NCBI GenBank assembly: GCA_014281115.1
Contig: JACONQ010000006.1
Location: 3,534,001 to 3,598,000, forward strand
Length of the DNA: 64,000 nucleotides
Source of the DNA: Laburnicola sp. R22_1
Lineage: Eukaryota; Ascomycota; Dothideomycetes; Pleosporales; Didymosphaeriaceae
Direction of reading: 5' to 3'
Part shown: one piece after another, positions 32,988 to 43,944 of the stretch
Position numbering within the stretch: position 1 is the stretch's first letter
Layout: each line of letters starts with the position of its first letter
Program-made: the position numbers and the translations under genes
Notes under the pieces: model-generated
Databases searched by the model: none
What the model was told of the DNA's origin: nothing
What the model saw: only the letters and a program-made list of their open reading frames with translations

Positions 32988-35765
32988 TCACGAGCGGCGA
33001 TTATCGCGGGGGCGCGATACCCTTCCCGACGCGACCCTCGACGAGGTCCAGCGCTGCATCTCTGGGCGCCTGGTGCCTGCGGCACTGGTGGGAGCACGGC
33101 GGGATGGTCTGGAGACGCCGGGGGCGACGGGCTGGGAGGCCTCTGCCGTGGGCTTTGGGGGCTCGGGCGTGGGGTTGGTAGACTCTGCTACGGGCTTTGG
33201 GGCCTTGAGCGTGGGGTTGGTAGGCTCTGCTACAGCGCTTGGGATTGCTGAGGCGGCCTTTGGTGCGGGGTTCACTGCCTTGGATGCGAGGGTCTTAACC
33301 TCTGATACGACCCGGAAGGTCGCTGATACATGCTTTACAATCGCCGGTGCGTCCTTTGGAGCTTCAACCGTTGGAGCGTTCTGCTTAGGCGCGGTGGGCG
33401 TAGAAGTTGCTGAGGAGGCCTTGGGTGCTAGGTTCACGGCCTTGGGTGCGGTGTTCTCAGCCTGTGATACGACATTTGGAGTCGCTGATACAGCCTTTGA
33501 AATCGCTGATGTGTCCTTTGGAGCCTGAACCGTGGAAGAGTTCTGCTTCGGCGCGGCGGCCGTCTTCCCACGACCGAAGCGCGGATTGCCCGGGGTGAAT
33601 CGAGGACCCCCGATGGGCGCGAGGACCTGGAGAGTCTGAGCAGCAGAGACGGGCTGAAGTTTCTGGCGCTTGGAGGAGGACACTGTCGGGGCGGGCTCGG
33701 CTTTCTGTTCGTCTTCGTCGACTTTGCGCTTCTTGGAATGGCTGCTCCTCCCTTCGTTGGTCGGCGCAGGTGCAGTCGGAAGAACGTCGCTGCTGGCGCG
33801 TCCTCGAGGTGTAGAGGGGGGATTCGTGGGAACCGAGGGCAGCTTCGTTGGAGGTCGGTCAAACTTCTGGCGCTTCGGCGGTGTCACTGATGGGCTCGAT
33901 TCGGTTTCTCCGTCACTGTCGGCCTTTCGCTTGTTCGGGGGGACAGGGTTTGCTTCTGTCGTTGGAGCAGGCCCGTTCTGGGACACGTTGATAGCCGGAG
34001 GGGTAGGTGCAGAGTTTGCGGAAATGGAGGGGGCTTTCGTTGAAGGGACGTCGATCCTCTGGCGCTTAAGCGGTATCACTGTCGAGGTAGTGTTGGCCTC
34101 TTCGTCGTCATCTGCTTTGCGCTTCTTTAGTGGCGTGGCATTTGCTCCCGTCACCGGAGCAGGTACATTCTGATTCGCAGTGCCGTTGACGCCCGTCTGC
34201 TTAGGCACCGTTGCTGATTCGTGGAAGGAAATAGGCGTGGCAAACACGCCGACATTCGCGGCATAGATACCTTTGACATCTGCTGGGTATATTATGTTTG
34301 CGTGACCGTACTCCTCGAATTTCGAAGGCTCACTCTCCGGCTCTGGCGTAGTACAAAGGATTGGAACGCGCTGTAGTTGGCTGGCGCGAACGTGGCGGGG
34401 AGCTGGTTTTGCGGACTCTCTGGTTGGTTCAGGTTGGTTCGTCTCGATGTCGTCCCACAGGAGATTAAACATGATCGGGTCGTGGTGACCATCTGGAACG
34501 AAGGTCTTTCCGTTCTTATCCACCTTGATGTCTTGCTTGAACTGTTCACCGTGGACAAACATCTTCTTGTTCTTGTATGGAAACACGGTGATCCCTTTGC
34601 GCTTCCCTATGATATCCAACCTAGTGGCCTGGAACCCGGCCTTCCTCTTGGCGTTCTGCAGAGAGATATCCCGGTCTATGAAATCCATAGTCTGGAAGCC
34701 AGACTCCTCGGTCTCGGTCTCAATGTCTGGATAAGGTCCCATTGGGTTGAGAAATGGTTCGCCGTAGTAGAGGTCGAACTTCTTTGCGTGTTTCTTCTCC
34801 ATGATATCGATCTGACGATAGTTCGGAAGCCCGCCGTATATCTTTTGATATTTGAAGACGTCATCACAGGCTACAACTGTTTGGCAGGTCGTGCTGTGAT
34901 AGATGCCCGTGGGCGGAATCTTGGGGAAGTAATCGTGGTAGTGGTTGTTGTCGATGCCATCGGGATTGTCCCAATTCGTCCACTTCCACCAGTCTCCATC
35001 AGTGACGGAGTACTCATTATCATCGCGATTATTGTCCACCGTATCGCGCCAGCCGATTATGGCTTCTTCCAGGGCTTCGACTTTGACGGGCGGCTGCAGA
35101 TTGTCGCAGATGCGGGGATCCGTCGCGTTCTTTGCTTTGATTACCTTGGGTGGAAAACGGTACTCGACACTCATCACGATCTCGTTATGTTCTGCCTCAA
35201 TCTCGGCCATTGCTTCCTTTTTTTCCTTTCGTTGCCTTTCCAACTCCTGAATTTTCATGGCAGTCAATTTCCTTCGGAAATTCGGCCCAGAGTGCAACTG
35301 AGGTTGCAGTTTCTCCTTTTCGGAGTCTAGCTGTACTAGAGGTAGTTCATAGATAAAGGCCGCAAAGCTATCTAGTGCGGGATTGCCTGTGGGATAATCG
35401 CGACCAGTAACCGGATTGATCCTCGCTGATGAGGCCCTGGAAGTCGTGTTGGTGGATGCTTCGGTGCTTGTACGAGAAATGGGCGGAGTAAAGCGAGTCG
35501 GAGGCGGACTGGTCCCTGCTGATACAGTTTTGGATGTCGTAGAAGAAGATGTTCCGGTGCTTGCGCGAGACCTAGCTGTGCCGGCTGGAGGATTTCCCTC
35601 GTCGGACTGGGAATTCTTGTTTACAGTCGAAGACTCTTGAGAAGACATTGTAGACATCTCGCGGGGTGCTTCAACGCGCGCGTGGGTCATGGACGTTGCG
35701 CTGTCGCGGTAGGTTGCGCGGGACGGTGCGCTGCGGCGAGCGGAAGGGGATGGGGGAGGGGACAT
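32988..35765 (-). CDS. Large basic protein with three NLS-like repeats, unknown function
   Basis: One uninterrupted ORF of 925 residues. The first 130 are Ser/Thr-rich. Residues about 150-460 hold the only compact, well-mixed part, with charged helices and aromatic stretches (DGDWWKWTNWDNPDG). From about 540 a bipartite basic unit appears three times in tandem: KKRKADDDEE...PLKRQR, NKRKADSDGE...PPKRQK and KKRKVDEDEQ...SSKRQK, spaced by Pro/Thr-rich linkers. A second unit of about 55 residues (APKQN...VQAPKD...) then occurs twice (about 736-845), followed by short EPTNPT/ESTNPT repeats and an Arg-rich end. This predicts a nuclear, chromatin- or nucleic-acid-associated protein. I recognise no named domain. 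Confidence 0.72.
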   Translation of the reverse strand: MSPPPSPSARRSAPSRATYRDSATSMTHARVEAPREMSTMSSQESSTVNKNSQSDEGNPPAGTARSRASTGTSSSTTSKTVSAGTSPPPTRFTPPISRTSTEASTNTTSRASSARINPVTGRDYPTGNPALDSFAAFIYELPLVQLDSEKEKLQPQLHSGPNFRRKLTAMKIQELERQRKEKKEAMAEIEAEHNEIVMSVEYRFPPKVIKAKNATDPRICDNLQPPVKVEALEEAIIGWRDTVDNNRDDNEYSVTDGDWWKWTNWDNPDGIDNNHYHDYFPKIPPTGIYHSTTCQTVVACDDVFKYQKIYGGLPNYRQIDIMEKKHAKKFDLYYGEPFLNPMGPYPDIETETEESGFQTMDFIDRDISLQNAKRKAGFQATRLDIIGKRKGITVFPYKNKKMFVHGEQFKQDIKVDKNGKTFVPDGHHDPIMFNLLWDDIETNQPEPTRESAKPAPRHVRASQLQRVPILCTTPEPESEPSKFEEYGHANIIYPADVKGIYAANVGVFATPISFHESATVPKQTGVNGTANQNVPAPVTGANATPLKKRKADDDEEANTTSTVIPLKRQRIDVPSTKAPSISANSAPTPPAINVSQNGPAPTTEANPVPPNKRKADSDGETESSPSVTPPKRQKFDRPPTKLPSVPTNPPSTPRGRASSDVLPTAPAPTNEGRSSHSKKRKVDEDEQKAEPAPTVSSSKRQKLQPVSAAQTLQVLAPIGGPRFTPGNPRFGRGKTAAAPKQNSSTVQAPKDTSAISKAVSATPNVVSQAENTAPKAVNLAPKASSATSTPTAPKQNAPTVEAPKDAPAIVKHVSATFRVVSEVKTLASKAVNPAPKAASAIPSAVAEPTNPTLKAPKPVAESTNPTPEPPKPTAEASQPVAPGVSRPSRRAPTSAAGTRRPEMQRWTSSRVASGRVSRPRDNRRS

Positions 35766-37553
35766 TGGGAGTAGCCTTGCGGATGAAGTTGAGAAGCTCT
35801 CAACGGGAGTGGTCGATCAGAGGTGCGTATCCAAGCGGACGTTGAAGTTGAGGTCGAGGTTGCGACTGGAAGTTTTGGGGTGCAGAGACGAGCGACGGGG
35901 TGCGCGTTAAAGAGGCGCGCTACGTAGAAATCGGAACAATATTTCTCCTTGTGTCGCGGTGAACCTCAGGAGAGTGTATTCAGATCTATTGTTGCGGGTG
36001 TGGTGAAAAGTTTCACGTGCGCGTTAGCTCCACACGCGGGCGTGGTGAAGGGACGAGCGCATCTCTAGTTAGCGGCAAGGATGACGTAGTGGTGAACAAT
36101 GTTTAATGATCTCGCAGAGGTAGAGTAGATAGGTTGTCGATGATTTCCGACGCCTCTCCATATGGGGTGTTGTGTCGCGTGTTTGCAGTCACTTATATTT
36201 CAAGAGCTTGTGTCACCAAAGAGCACTAGCGCACTCTTTAGGGCCCGTACTTCAACGTCGCTGTACAATGCCACCGCCTTCTACCTGTAGAATTTACTGG
36301 AGACTTTGACGAGCATGCCATCTGGCTCTGCTGCTGATCTTGGTACGCTTGCAACGTCCGCGTTATCCATTTCCAGGTACCTTGGTACCTCTCCCCACTC
36401 TTCCGAACACTTCCACCGTACAAAACGGTTTGCTCGTCTGTGAATAGATCAAACTATTCAAGTTACGTGATAAGCACTGTTACGAATATAAGCCAAGAAA
36501 TGAAACCCCATACCAGCACTCATCCACAGCCTAACCCCAATCCTCAAGCGCTGTAAAGCCCCTTACTATTCCCGCAGAACCTCAATCCCCACTAGCCCAC
36601 CAACCTATCAATACCCCCCAAGCCAATCCCCATAACCAGTACCGCGCCCTCACCCCAACTCCCCACAGCTCACCTTACCCTACCACCTCTCCCCCATCCC
36701 CTACACACGAAAAAGCCAAAACATATTAACTAAAATCTTTTCTACAAAACGAATAACAATAACCCTTTAAAAAAGTAAAGATTACCTACGTCCTTACTTT
36801 CACGTAACAAAAAAACGTTAGAACCTTAAACAATCCCCACTACTTCACCTCTTCCTCGCTACATCCTCCCGCACCCCTCCTCCGTTACCACACACTGCAT
36901 CACACCCCGTACCCCAAGTGCACGACCTTTTCCTCTACGACTATATACCCCCAAAAAGACGCACATGCCATCCCAAACCACCAGCCCTTTTTCACCAAGT
37001 AGCAAACACGGTATACCCTCACAATACAAACGCCCCTACCAAGGCGCACGGAACAAACTTTGCAGCGTCCACATACAGCGCGCACAGCAGGGGTTGGAGG
37101 GACCTGCGAGAAGGATGGAACATGGAGAAGGTAGGGTACGCTACGTCGGTACTCGTGAAGGGCGTTGTAAAAGAGGATACGGAAGGGACAGAACTTCCTT
37201 TCATGGATGGCATGCAACGCGCACGTAGCCGTGTCGCAAACCCGCTTACTGAACTGGACCTTAAGGGTCTCAGAGAAGCCGTGGCTCCATGTCTCAGAGT
37301 CGCAAGGCTCACGACCTGGCAACCCAGCGGTGATCGCCCGTGCTATAAACAACATGCGCAAGAGAAGAATGGCATAGCATGATAGTATGCTTTGAAGAGA
37401 TGCGGATGGGATAAGGCAATTATGACATAGGAAGCTGAAAGAAACACAGAGCAGCTAGATAGAATAAGACGTAAAATACATGACACATGACACAAACAAC
37501 CAGGCATTACACAACACCACACCACACCACACCACGCCGCCCCTCCCAAACCA
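35766..37553. other. Long intergenic stretch, no gene seen
   Basis: It holds the promoter of the 35765 gene and the 3' side of the P450. C/A-rich sequence runs from about 36500 to 36920. Two overlapping open frames of about 150 codons lie on opposite strands at 36900-37382. Neither has recognisable content. Confidence 0.5.
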
Positions 37554-39277
37554 TCACACCACCTCCCTAACCCTAACCCTAACCCCACCCTTAGGCCCAC
37601 TCGTAACCCCCCCCTGAATCTCCAACTTCCCCCTCTCCTCCACCTCAAACTCCAACTCCAACCTCCCCACCAACGCAGCCAACAAGCACGCAAACTCGGC
37701 TTTCGCAAAGTCCTTCCCAATACAACTCCTCGGCCCATGCAAGAACGTCGTAACCGCATAATTCGACTCAGCGCCCCCCGTATTCGCCTGCCCCACCCCC
37801 ATCCACCGCTCCGGATTGAATTCCTTGGCGTCGGCGCCCCACAGCGCGGTCAACGTGTTGATGGCCCACGGGCAGACGATGACGGTTGTCCCCGCGGGGA
37901 TGAAGTGGCCTTGGATGGTGACGTCTTTTTCGGCTTCGCGGAGGGTGAGGGGCACGGGGGGGAAGATGCGGGTTGTTTCGTTGAGGACGGCGTTGAGGTA
38001 GGGGAGATGGTCGATGTCGGAGGAGGAGATGGGCACCGAGGGGTCGCGGATGGCGGGGAGGTTTGTGCGGATTTCGTCGCGCAGGCGGGCTTGTGTCGAG
38101 GGGTGTTTGCAGAGGAGGTATACGGCCCATGTGAGCGAGGAGGCGGTGGTTTCGTGCCCGGCCGCGAGGAACGTCATGAGTTGGTTTACGAGGTCTTCGT
38201 CGGTGAAGCCGCCGGATTCGATGGCTACGCTGAGGATGTCGACGTCGGTGCGTTCGCCTTTGGCGAGCTTTGCGCGCTTCGAGCTGACGAGGTCGGCGGC
38301 GACGCGTCGGATTGTCTGGACGGCGGCTTTGAACTCCTCGTTGCGCTTGACGGGTAGAGCGCGGAGTAACCACTCGGGTAGGAACATTGATGCGATTTGC
38401 ATGACCTTTGCTGCGGTGCTGGGCTTGAAGATGGTGCGATAGGTTGTATTGAGCTCACTCGTAGGGTCGGCAATGGCGTTGAAGTCCTGGCCCATGCCAG
38501 CTAGGCCGATGATGTCGAGCGTGGCGCGAGAGGCCCAGTCGCGAATCTCTACGACATTGGAGCCTTCAGGGTTAGTTTTGATCTCGTGAGCGATTGCGTC
38601 CGCCAGTTCGATAGACTTGGCCCAAAAGACGGAATACAGATCCTTGACATGTCGAAAAGCAAAGGCCGGCATCAATGCCCTTCTTTGGCGCTGCGGCAGC
38701 GTTAGAAGTGATGCATAGGGACTGCCACCGATGTGCTCACCTTGTGTTCATCGCCTTCAGCCAGCAGGATGCCTATACCAAGCAGCCTCCCCAAACTGCT
38801 CCGCAGTCGATGCGGCTTAACAAATTCGTAGCTCCTCTGTACCAACACCTCCGCCAGCGCCTTCGGATTCGTCACCAACACCCTTGGCTCATTGAACAAC
38901 CACCGATAGTACAAAACACCGTCATTCGGCACCGAATCGATCCAATCTCTTTGAGGTTCACCACTGGGTTCCTTTACGATCCTCAGCCAATGCCCTGTGA
39001 GTATATTCGCGCCCTATATGTCTGCATCAGCTACATCGATCGTCAACGAGATTCGAGGGAAGCAACGCACAGGCGGCTGAGGCAAATGACGTAATGGACT
39101 CAACAACAACGGATACACGAAGGTGCCCCAACAAAACTGTGCACATATGCCCACAGACGCCAGCACCAGGATATTCGTAACCACATTTGCGCTCACCACC
39201 GCCCACGGCGCATATCTCCGTGTGAACAGCGTGACCGCCGCGGCGGCGAAGAACAAAGCCCGCTTCGAAACCGCCAT
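37554..39277 (-). CDS. Cytochrome P450 monooxygenase
   Basis: Three exons (39277-39071, 39013-38741 and 38690-37554) encode 538 residues. The N-terminus has one or two hydrophobic segments for anchoring in the endoplasmic reticulum. The I-helix oxygen-binding motif is AGHETTASS, the K-helix ExxR is ETTR, and the heme-binding loop is FLHGPRSCIG with cysteine as the thiolate ligand. The region before the C-helix (EGDEHKRQRRALMPAF) is made by joining exons 2 and 3. It resembles the CYP4/CYP5-like fungal clans with broad substrate range; the substrate is unknown. No biosynthetic cluster genes surround it. The last codons before the stop are built from three CCCTAA units, giving an RVRVREVV tail. 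Confidence 0.92.
37565..37582. repeat. Three telomere-type CCCTAA units inside the P450 end
   Basis: Perfect (CCCTAA)3 on the plus strand lies inside the last coding codons of the minus-strand P450. It is too short to be a telomere and no other telomeric repeat is seen nearby. Confidence 0.85.
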
Positions 39278-39768
39278 CTCAAATAAAATGACGAGCTATA
39301 CGCTCAACGACGCTATAATATGAGGCGAACAGACACGAAGAGTAAAAGCAGTGAACCGAGGGAAAGATTCGTTGGAGAGACTCGATTGATATAAGGTTGG
39401 TGGGCCACCATACGTCTGCAGTTTCATGACCAGTGCCCGTATCTGGCGCGCTTACCCGTATTCGACCTGGTGCAATCGGCCCACGAGTTGTGCCGACTAA
39501 GTTACCGTCCACGTGCGCGTGCCCAGTCTGCATCAGACGGTCGGACCAATCATCAACGTCGGATGATCTACACATGTGATGCGTCGGACCAAAAAAGGAG
39601 AACACAGCAAATCGCTCGTCCGGACTCGTATAATCTCGCGCTACTGATCTTGCTGCCTTGCGGCATCGTGAACAGGGTCTAGAGAGAGGGCAAGCCAAGC
39701 CAACAGTCGGTGCAACGTGGTCACTGGGCGTGCGACATTGCAGTTACGAGACGGACGAAAAACCCTGG
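39278..39768. other. Intergenic upstream of the P450
   Basis: It carries the P450 promoter. No gene or RNA is recognised. Confidence 0.45.
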
Positions 39769-39796
39769 AAGGACTACGTATAAAGGACTACGTATA
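39769..39796. repeat. 14-bp tandem duplication next to the LTR
   Basis: AAGGACTACGTATA occurs twice without spacing (39769-39782 and 39783-39796), ending one base before the LTR. Confidence 0.9.
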
Positions 39797-39797
39797 C

Positions 39798-40003
39798 TGT
39801 TGGTTCCACGTCGGGTCGTGTATACACGGTAAACAGTAATAAATAGATAGTCAAAGATTCTGGTTGTAAGTTGTTGTCCTATCCTCACCGTGGAGGTGAG
39901 GATAGGGCAGACCCCCTGTCAAACACTGGCCAAACAAGGAGGCAAGGCTAGGGGTAGAACCCCTGTAACAACGCTAGCTACTTGGGGAGAGCTACTGCCA
40001 ACA
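39798..40003. mobile_element. Solo LTR of a Ty1/copia-type retrotransposon, 206 bp
   Basis: The segment begins TGTTGG and ends CCAACA, the usual 6-bp LTR ends. It is flanked on both sides by the same five bases, TATAC (39793-39797 and 40004-40008), as expected of a target duplication. No primer-binding site or coding part follows, so it is a solo LTR left by recombination. It carries a perfect 12-bp inverted repeat with a 5-base loop at 39878-39906. Confidence 0.85.
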
Positions 40004-40294
40004 TATACATACATGTAGAAACCAAGCTACGACGAAGAAAAATACTGGCTGTGCAGGTTTCCACTGGGGATTTGATACACTGGCGTACACAAACGCAAAT
40101 GCATCAACGTGAAAGCTAGAACCAAGCATGAGAGAGATGGCTGCCTTCTGCTTCCGACGGTAGTCCCGTTATCGTAAAGGAGAATAAAAAGCGAACGTAT
40201 AAGTACCAACGCCGGACTAAAATGCATTGTATTGTTGCGTCAATAGCTACTTCTCATCAGCCATCTGGTTGAGATTCGTCGAACCAAGGACGCC

Positions 40295-41419
40295 TCATCC
40301 ATCATCATCCGAAGTTTCCCAACCCTCATCCGAAACCACATCCCAAAACGATTCCTCAAACGCATTCAGTACATAAGGCGACTGCGTCCACGCATCCAGC
40401 TCTTCGTCATCGACTTCCCAGTCCGCAGGATCCGTCGAACTCGAAGCCTGCAACTGGTTCATCTCAGACCGGGTACTCCGGCTCTCGTCGCCGTAGTAGT
40501 ATGTCCTGAGTGGCAGCCGTATGGTAAACCCAGCAGCTTTGAGGTCGTACAGATAGGGCAAGAGGATTTGTTGGAACCGCGCGACGGTTGGGAGTTTATA
40601 CATGACTGATAGGCAGAGGTGGAGATCGAGGCGGAACCCTTCGCGATGCTTGATGTTGATCAGTTGGCCAAGGGATTGCAGTTTCGTCTCGATTTCTTCT
40701 TTTGATGGTTCATAGTTAAAAGTTTTAATCTCACGCGTGCAGTTGATATCACACATGGTATGTCGGTGATCGGTAAAAAGCACCAAGGAGAGTTTGCGGA
40801 CGTGGTCCTTGGGCGAGAGGCCCACGCGGAAGATGTCTTGGGTCAGAAAATCTTCGACGTCGGCTGCGTCCGACACGTGGAATGTGGCCTTGCGGTATAA
40901 CACTGGACCCAGTTCCGTCATGAGCTCACTGCCCATGTACTCTCGAAGGTGCCGTGGGGCCGCGAAGTGCACATTAGACGTTTGGACTCGGTAGATGTAC
41001 TGGGGACGGACTTCCGCTCGCGCATCTGCTATGCTAATAGAAATCCGGCGAATCCCCTCGCATAGGTATCCGTAGATGGCATCGCGAAGCTCTCGCGGAA
41101 GGCGCTTGAGAATCTGCGCACTCAATGCGCGGCAATATTTCTGAGAGTATGCAACTGCTTCGGCGTGGAAATGCCTGAAGGAATAGTAGTTAGCGCTCTA
41201 GCAGATGATCTTGCACAGCGCTGGAAGTCTGCGAAGGCCTGAACGGCGCCAATGGATCCAAGGTACAATTTTCAAGCTCCGTTCTGAGAATTCCTCAACT
41301 CACCTCCTCAAAAGCATACCTCTATCCATAGTCTTCGCTTTGGCCGCATCAATCACCCACATGTCATACACTCTTAATGCAGTCAGCACAGGTCCATATT
41401 CCCACAGCGCCCAAGCCAT
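40295..41419 (-). CDS. F-box-like (LPRELRDxIY) short fungal protein
   Basis: Two exons (41419-41304 and 41174-40295) give 331 residues. The 69-bp intron has a GTGAGT donor, a GCTAAC branch site and a TTCAG acceptor. The product has the N-terminal LPRELRDAIYGYL motif seen in many fungal proteins of unknown role that resemble F-box segments, here around residue 65. The rest is mixed alpha/beta sequence, with an acidic C-terminus (EVDDEELDAWTQ, SDEGWETSDDDG). A start inside exon 2 would have no ATG before the motif, which supports the two-exon model. The function is unknown. Confidence 0.65.
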
Positions 41420-41726
41420 ACTCTTTATTATGCTGGATTATATCATTTGCAGCTCTGATACACGTCAGTCCCACCAGCTGCCTTGCATGGTCGCGAATGA
41501 ACATACGCTTGCAGACTCTCTGGAAACAGAGTCAAGTCGGCCTGTGATCTTGCAGCGCGTCTCGACATTGCGTGGCGTGTACTTTGGATTATGCACTAAA
41601 GACGAGAAGAAGGGAAGCTGGCGCAGGTTCTTAAATGGCCTGTCACATCCCACATCCGGTGTCGCCGCCTGAATTGCTGATGCGGGATATCTGTATTGGG
41701 CTAGGCTACCCAGGCACCGGCAGCTA

Positions 41727-41922
41727 TCGCGTGCAAAAATCGGTAGAAATCTTGGCGGCATCCGAGAATTTGCGCGCGCGCGGGGAGCCTCATACAAATC
41801 GTAAATTTGACTGTGACGCGTCGATAACAGCCTATAAACTGTTGAACAACTGTTAGTAAGTCGTGAGGCTGTACAAATACGTGTATAGGGCTATACTGAC
41901 GCTTTTTCTGGTGGAGTAGTCC
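41727..41922 (+). repeat. Left terminal inverted repeat, 196 bp
   Basis: Starts TCGCGTGCAAAAATCGG after the target TA and ends GGAGTAGTCC. It contains a GCGCGCGCGC run. It matches the right repeat almost base for base. Confidence 0.93.
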
Positions 41923-41928
41923 GTCGAA

Positions 41929-43831
41929 ATGGCTGGAGATCGCCCACAGAGGGTGCGTAGGGCCCCCTCACGGCCTGGAGAGCAAACTGAGGGCGACGGA
42001 GCAGCTGCAAAGGCGCGTACAGCCCGTAAGAGCAGCAAGAAGGCCCCTAAGAAAGCTCCCAGTGGGAGTACTAGAGGGCGCCTGGCGAGCGGTACCGGTA
42101 AGGGCCCAATAACTCGCGCGCGACGCTGGGCTAACAGTGCCCCAGCAGTCAATCGGGCTGCCCTTGCTTCAGTTAGTACGCAGAACACTGCAAATAGACA
42201 GCAGGCTCTACCCTTGTCATCGCCGCCACCAGTAGAGCCTCCCCGTATTGACCTCACCGTCGAGAGCACGCTGCCGCTGTCGTCGCCCACTACGCCGCGC
42301 GCGCGTGAGCCTCTCCGCCCTCCACTACTTGGTTTATCGTCGTCGCCGGGTTCGCGAGCGGAATTTGACCTGGAGGTAGACTATAAGCTTATCGTCAACG
42401 GCAAGAGCGCTGTTCACCGCCCCACCAGAGAGACACGGCCGCTATTTTTGGTGGCTCGATATGGCGGAGAAAGTTATAAACGATATGCTGGAGCAGCCAG
42501 AGGCTCAACTTAGTGGGCGTGAGTTTGACTTTGAGAGCCGTACGGTGGCTTTTCGAGCGGGCGTAAAGTCGCGAAAAATACTAGTAACGCTGGCCGACTT
42601 TAGCCAGGTGGAGGAGGACAAGCTTTTAAAGCTATCGAGTACCAGGTCAGCAAATCGCCGGGCGTCCAGCTTGTAGAGGTTACCTTTGAGGTGCGCGTCA
42701 AGGCTGAGGCTCTCGAAAAAGGCCTTCAAGCGTAATCAATCGTTCAACGACCCATCGTCTGACGTGGGTGAGGTGACTCCACAGCCAGAAAAGCAGACGC
42801 GCCGTCAACAGCAGCTCCTTAACGAGTCGAGGGCTATACAGCGCGTAGAGAGCTTGTCGTCGGCGCAGGACTGGGAGAGAAGCCTTCATCAGCACTGGCT
42901 CTGTCGCAATAGTGAGTGTACAAACTTTGGGAACTGGTGCTGGGTAACGCCCAACCACGAGCACTACGCTATTGGAGCTGCCGACTCGAAGTCCTGGGCG
43001 AACGCGATCGTTGCTGGCCAGGCTGAGCTCCTCGCGCCGCCGATAACTCTCATCGACTACTGGCGGAGCCCTGCTGGCGGCGGCAACCAGCTGAAGCGTC
43101 GGAGAGGTGCCGGTAAAAAGCGCTCAAAAGCCCGGCGTGGCGGTTATTATAGCGACTCGGAGAGCGATGGGAGCGACGGTGAGGGCGACTTCTGGCGTAA
43201 CTACGAGCGACGTGAGCGCCAGAAGGAGCGCCAGAGAGCTATTGACGAGGCTCGCTGGCGCGACGAGAAACACGAGCTGCTCAAGCTCCAGCGTGAGAGC
43301 GTCCAGTTACAGCAAAATACTGTCGGATTTGGTCAGCCTGCAGTACCTATGGCGCCCCAAATGGGTTATCCTGCTTACTCTATACCGCCAGCTCTTCCAT
43401 CGCAGCTTCAACAGCTGCAGCAGTACTACTCACCTCTGCCAAGTCAGCGTCCGCGTACGCCAGGCAGCGCCCTCCCAATCGTCAGCTCAAGCCCTGTGAG
43501 TGGCCAGGAGGATACAAGGGCAACAGTGAGGGAGTTTTTCAGCTGGCTAATCAACCAGCAGCCGGAGGACGATCGTGAGGACTACGAGCAGGCTCGAGAT
43601 GTGGCGATATCAGAAAAGTGGACTGTCAAAGATCTTAAGGAGATGTCAAGCGTTGGAGGAGAGCTCTATAAAATCGCGGTTAGTGAGCGCTTTAAGCTGA
43701 AGGATGGAGTCGTTAGGCACCTGCGAGATGACCTGAAGAAGTATAAGCAGCACTGTAAGACAGCTACTGCCGCCGCAGGGTTCGTAAGTATGGGTAGTAG
43801 GGGCGCTGTGGGTAGTGGGGTTACTGGCTGA
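41929..43831 (+). pseudogene. Accessory gene of the Tc1-like element, frameshifted
   Basis: The ATG at 41929 lies 6 bases inside the left repeat. Coding-like sequence runs to 43831 but changes frame three times: near the T5 run at 42444-42448, near 42620, and near the A5 run at 42716-42720. The order of parts is: a basic, Lys/Arg/Ser-rich N-terminus; a stretch with MAEKVINDMLEQPEAQL; a strand-like VQLVEVTFEVRVKAE; a Cys/His patch (CRNSEC, then NWC and HEHY) that could bind zinc; a KRRRGAGKKRSKARR block; an acidic DSESDGSDGEGD block; a charged coiled coil; and a helical C-terminal domain (about FFSWLINQQPEDDREDY onward). No known transposase fold is seen. A DNA-binding or accessory role is inference. 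Confidence 0.7.
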
Positions 43832-43944
43832 GTTGACGATAATTGCAGAGCATGGACTTTACGTAATTACGTCACTACTTTACTTAGTATTCACCTTGGC
43901 AAGTTTAACGTCTATCCTAACAACTCTACGCTCTACTCTACGCT

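Noticed and set aside
36900..37382. Two overlapping ORFs of about 150 codons on opposite strands
   Set aside because: They cover the same bases, have no family resemblance and no clear start context; at most one could be real.
37558..37590. CCCTAA units as a chromosome end
   Set aside because: Only three units, inside a complete gene, with normal genes on both sides.
42620..42710. An intron explaining the frame change in the accessory gene
   Set aside because: The segment in the other frame (VQLVEVTFEVRVKAE) reads as good protein and no convincing GT-AG pair keeps it.
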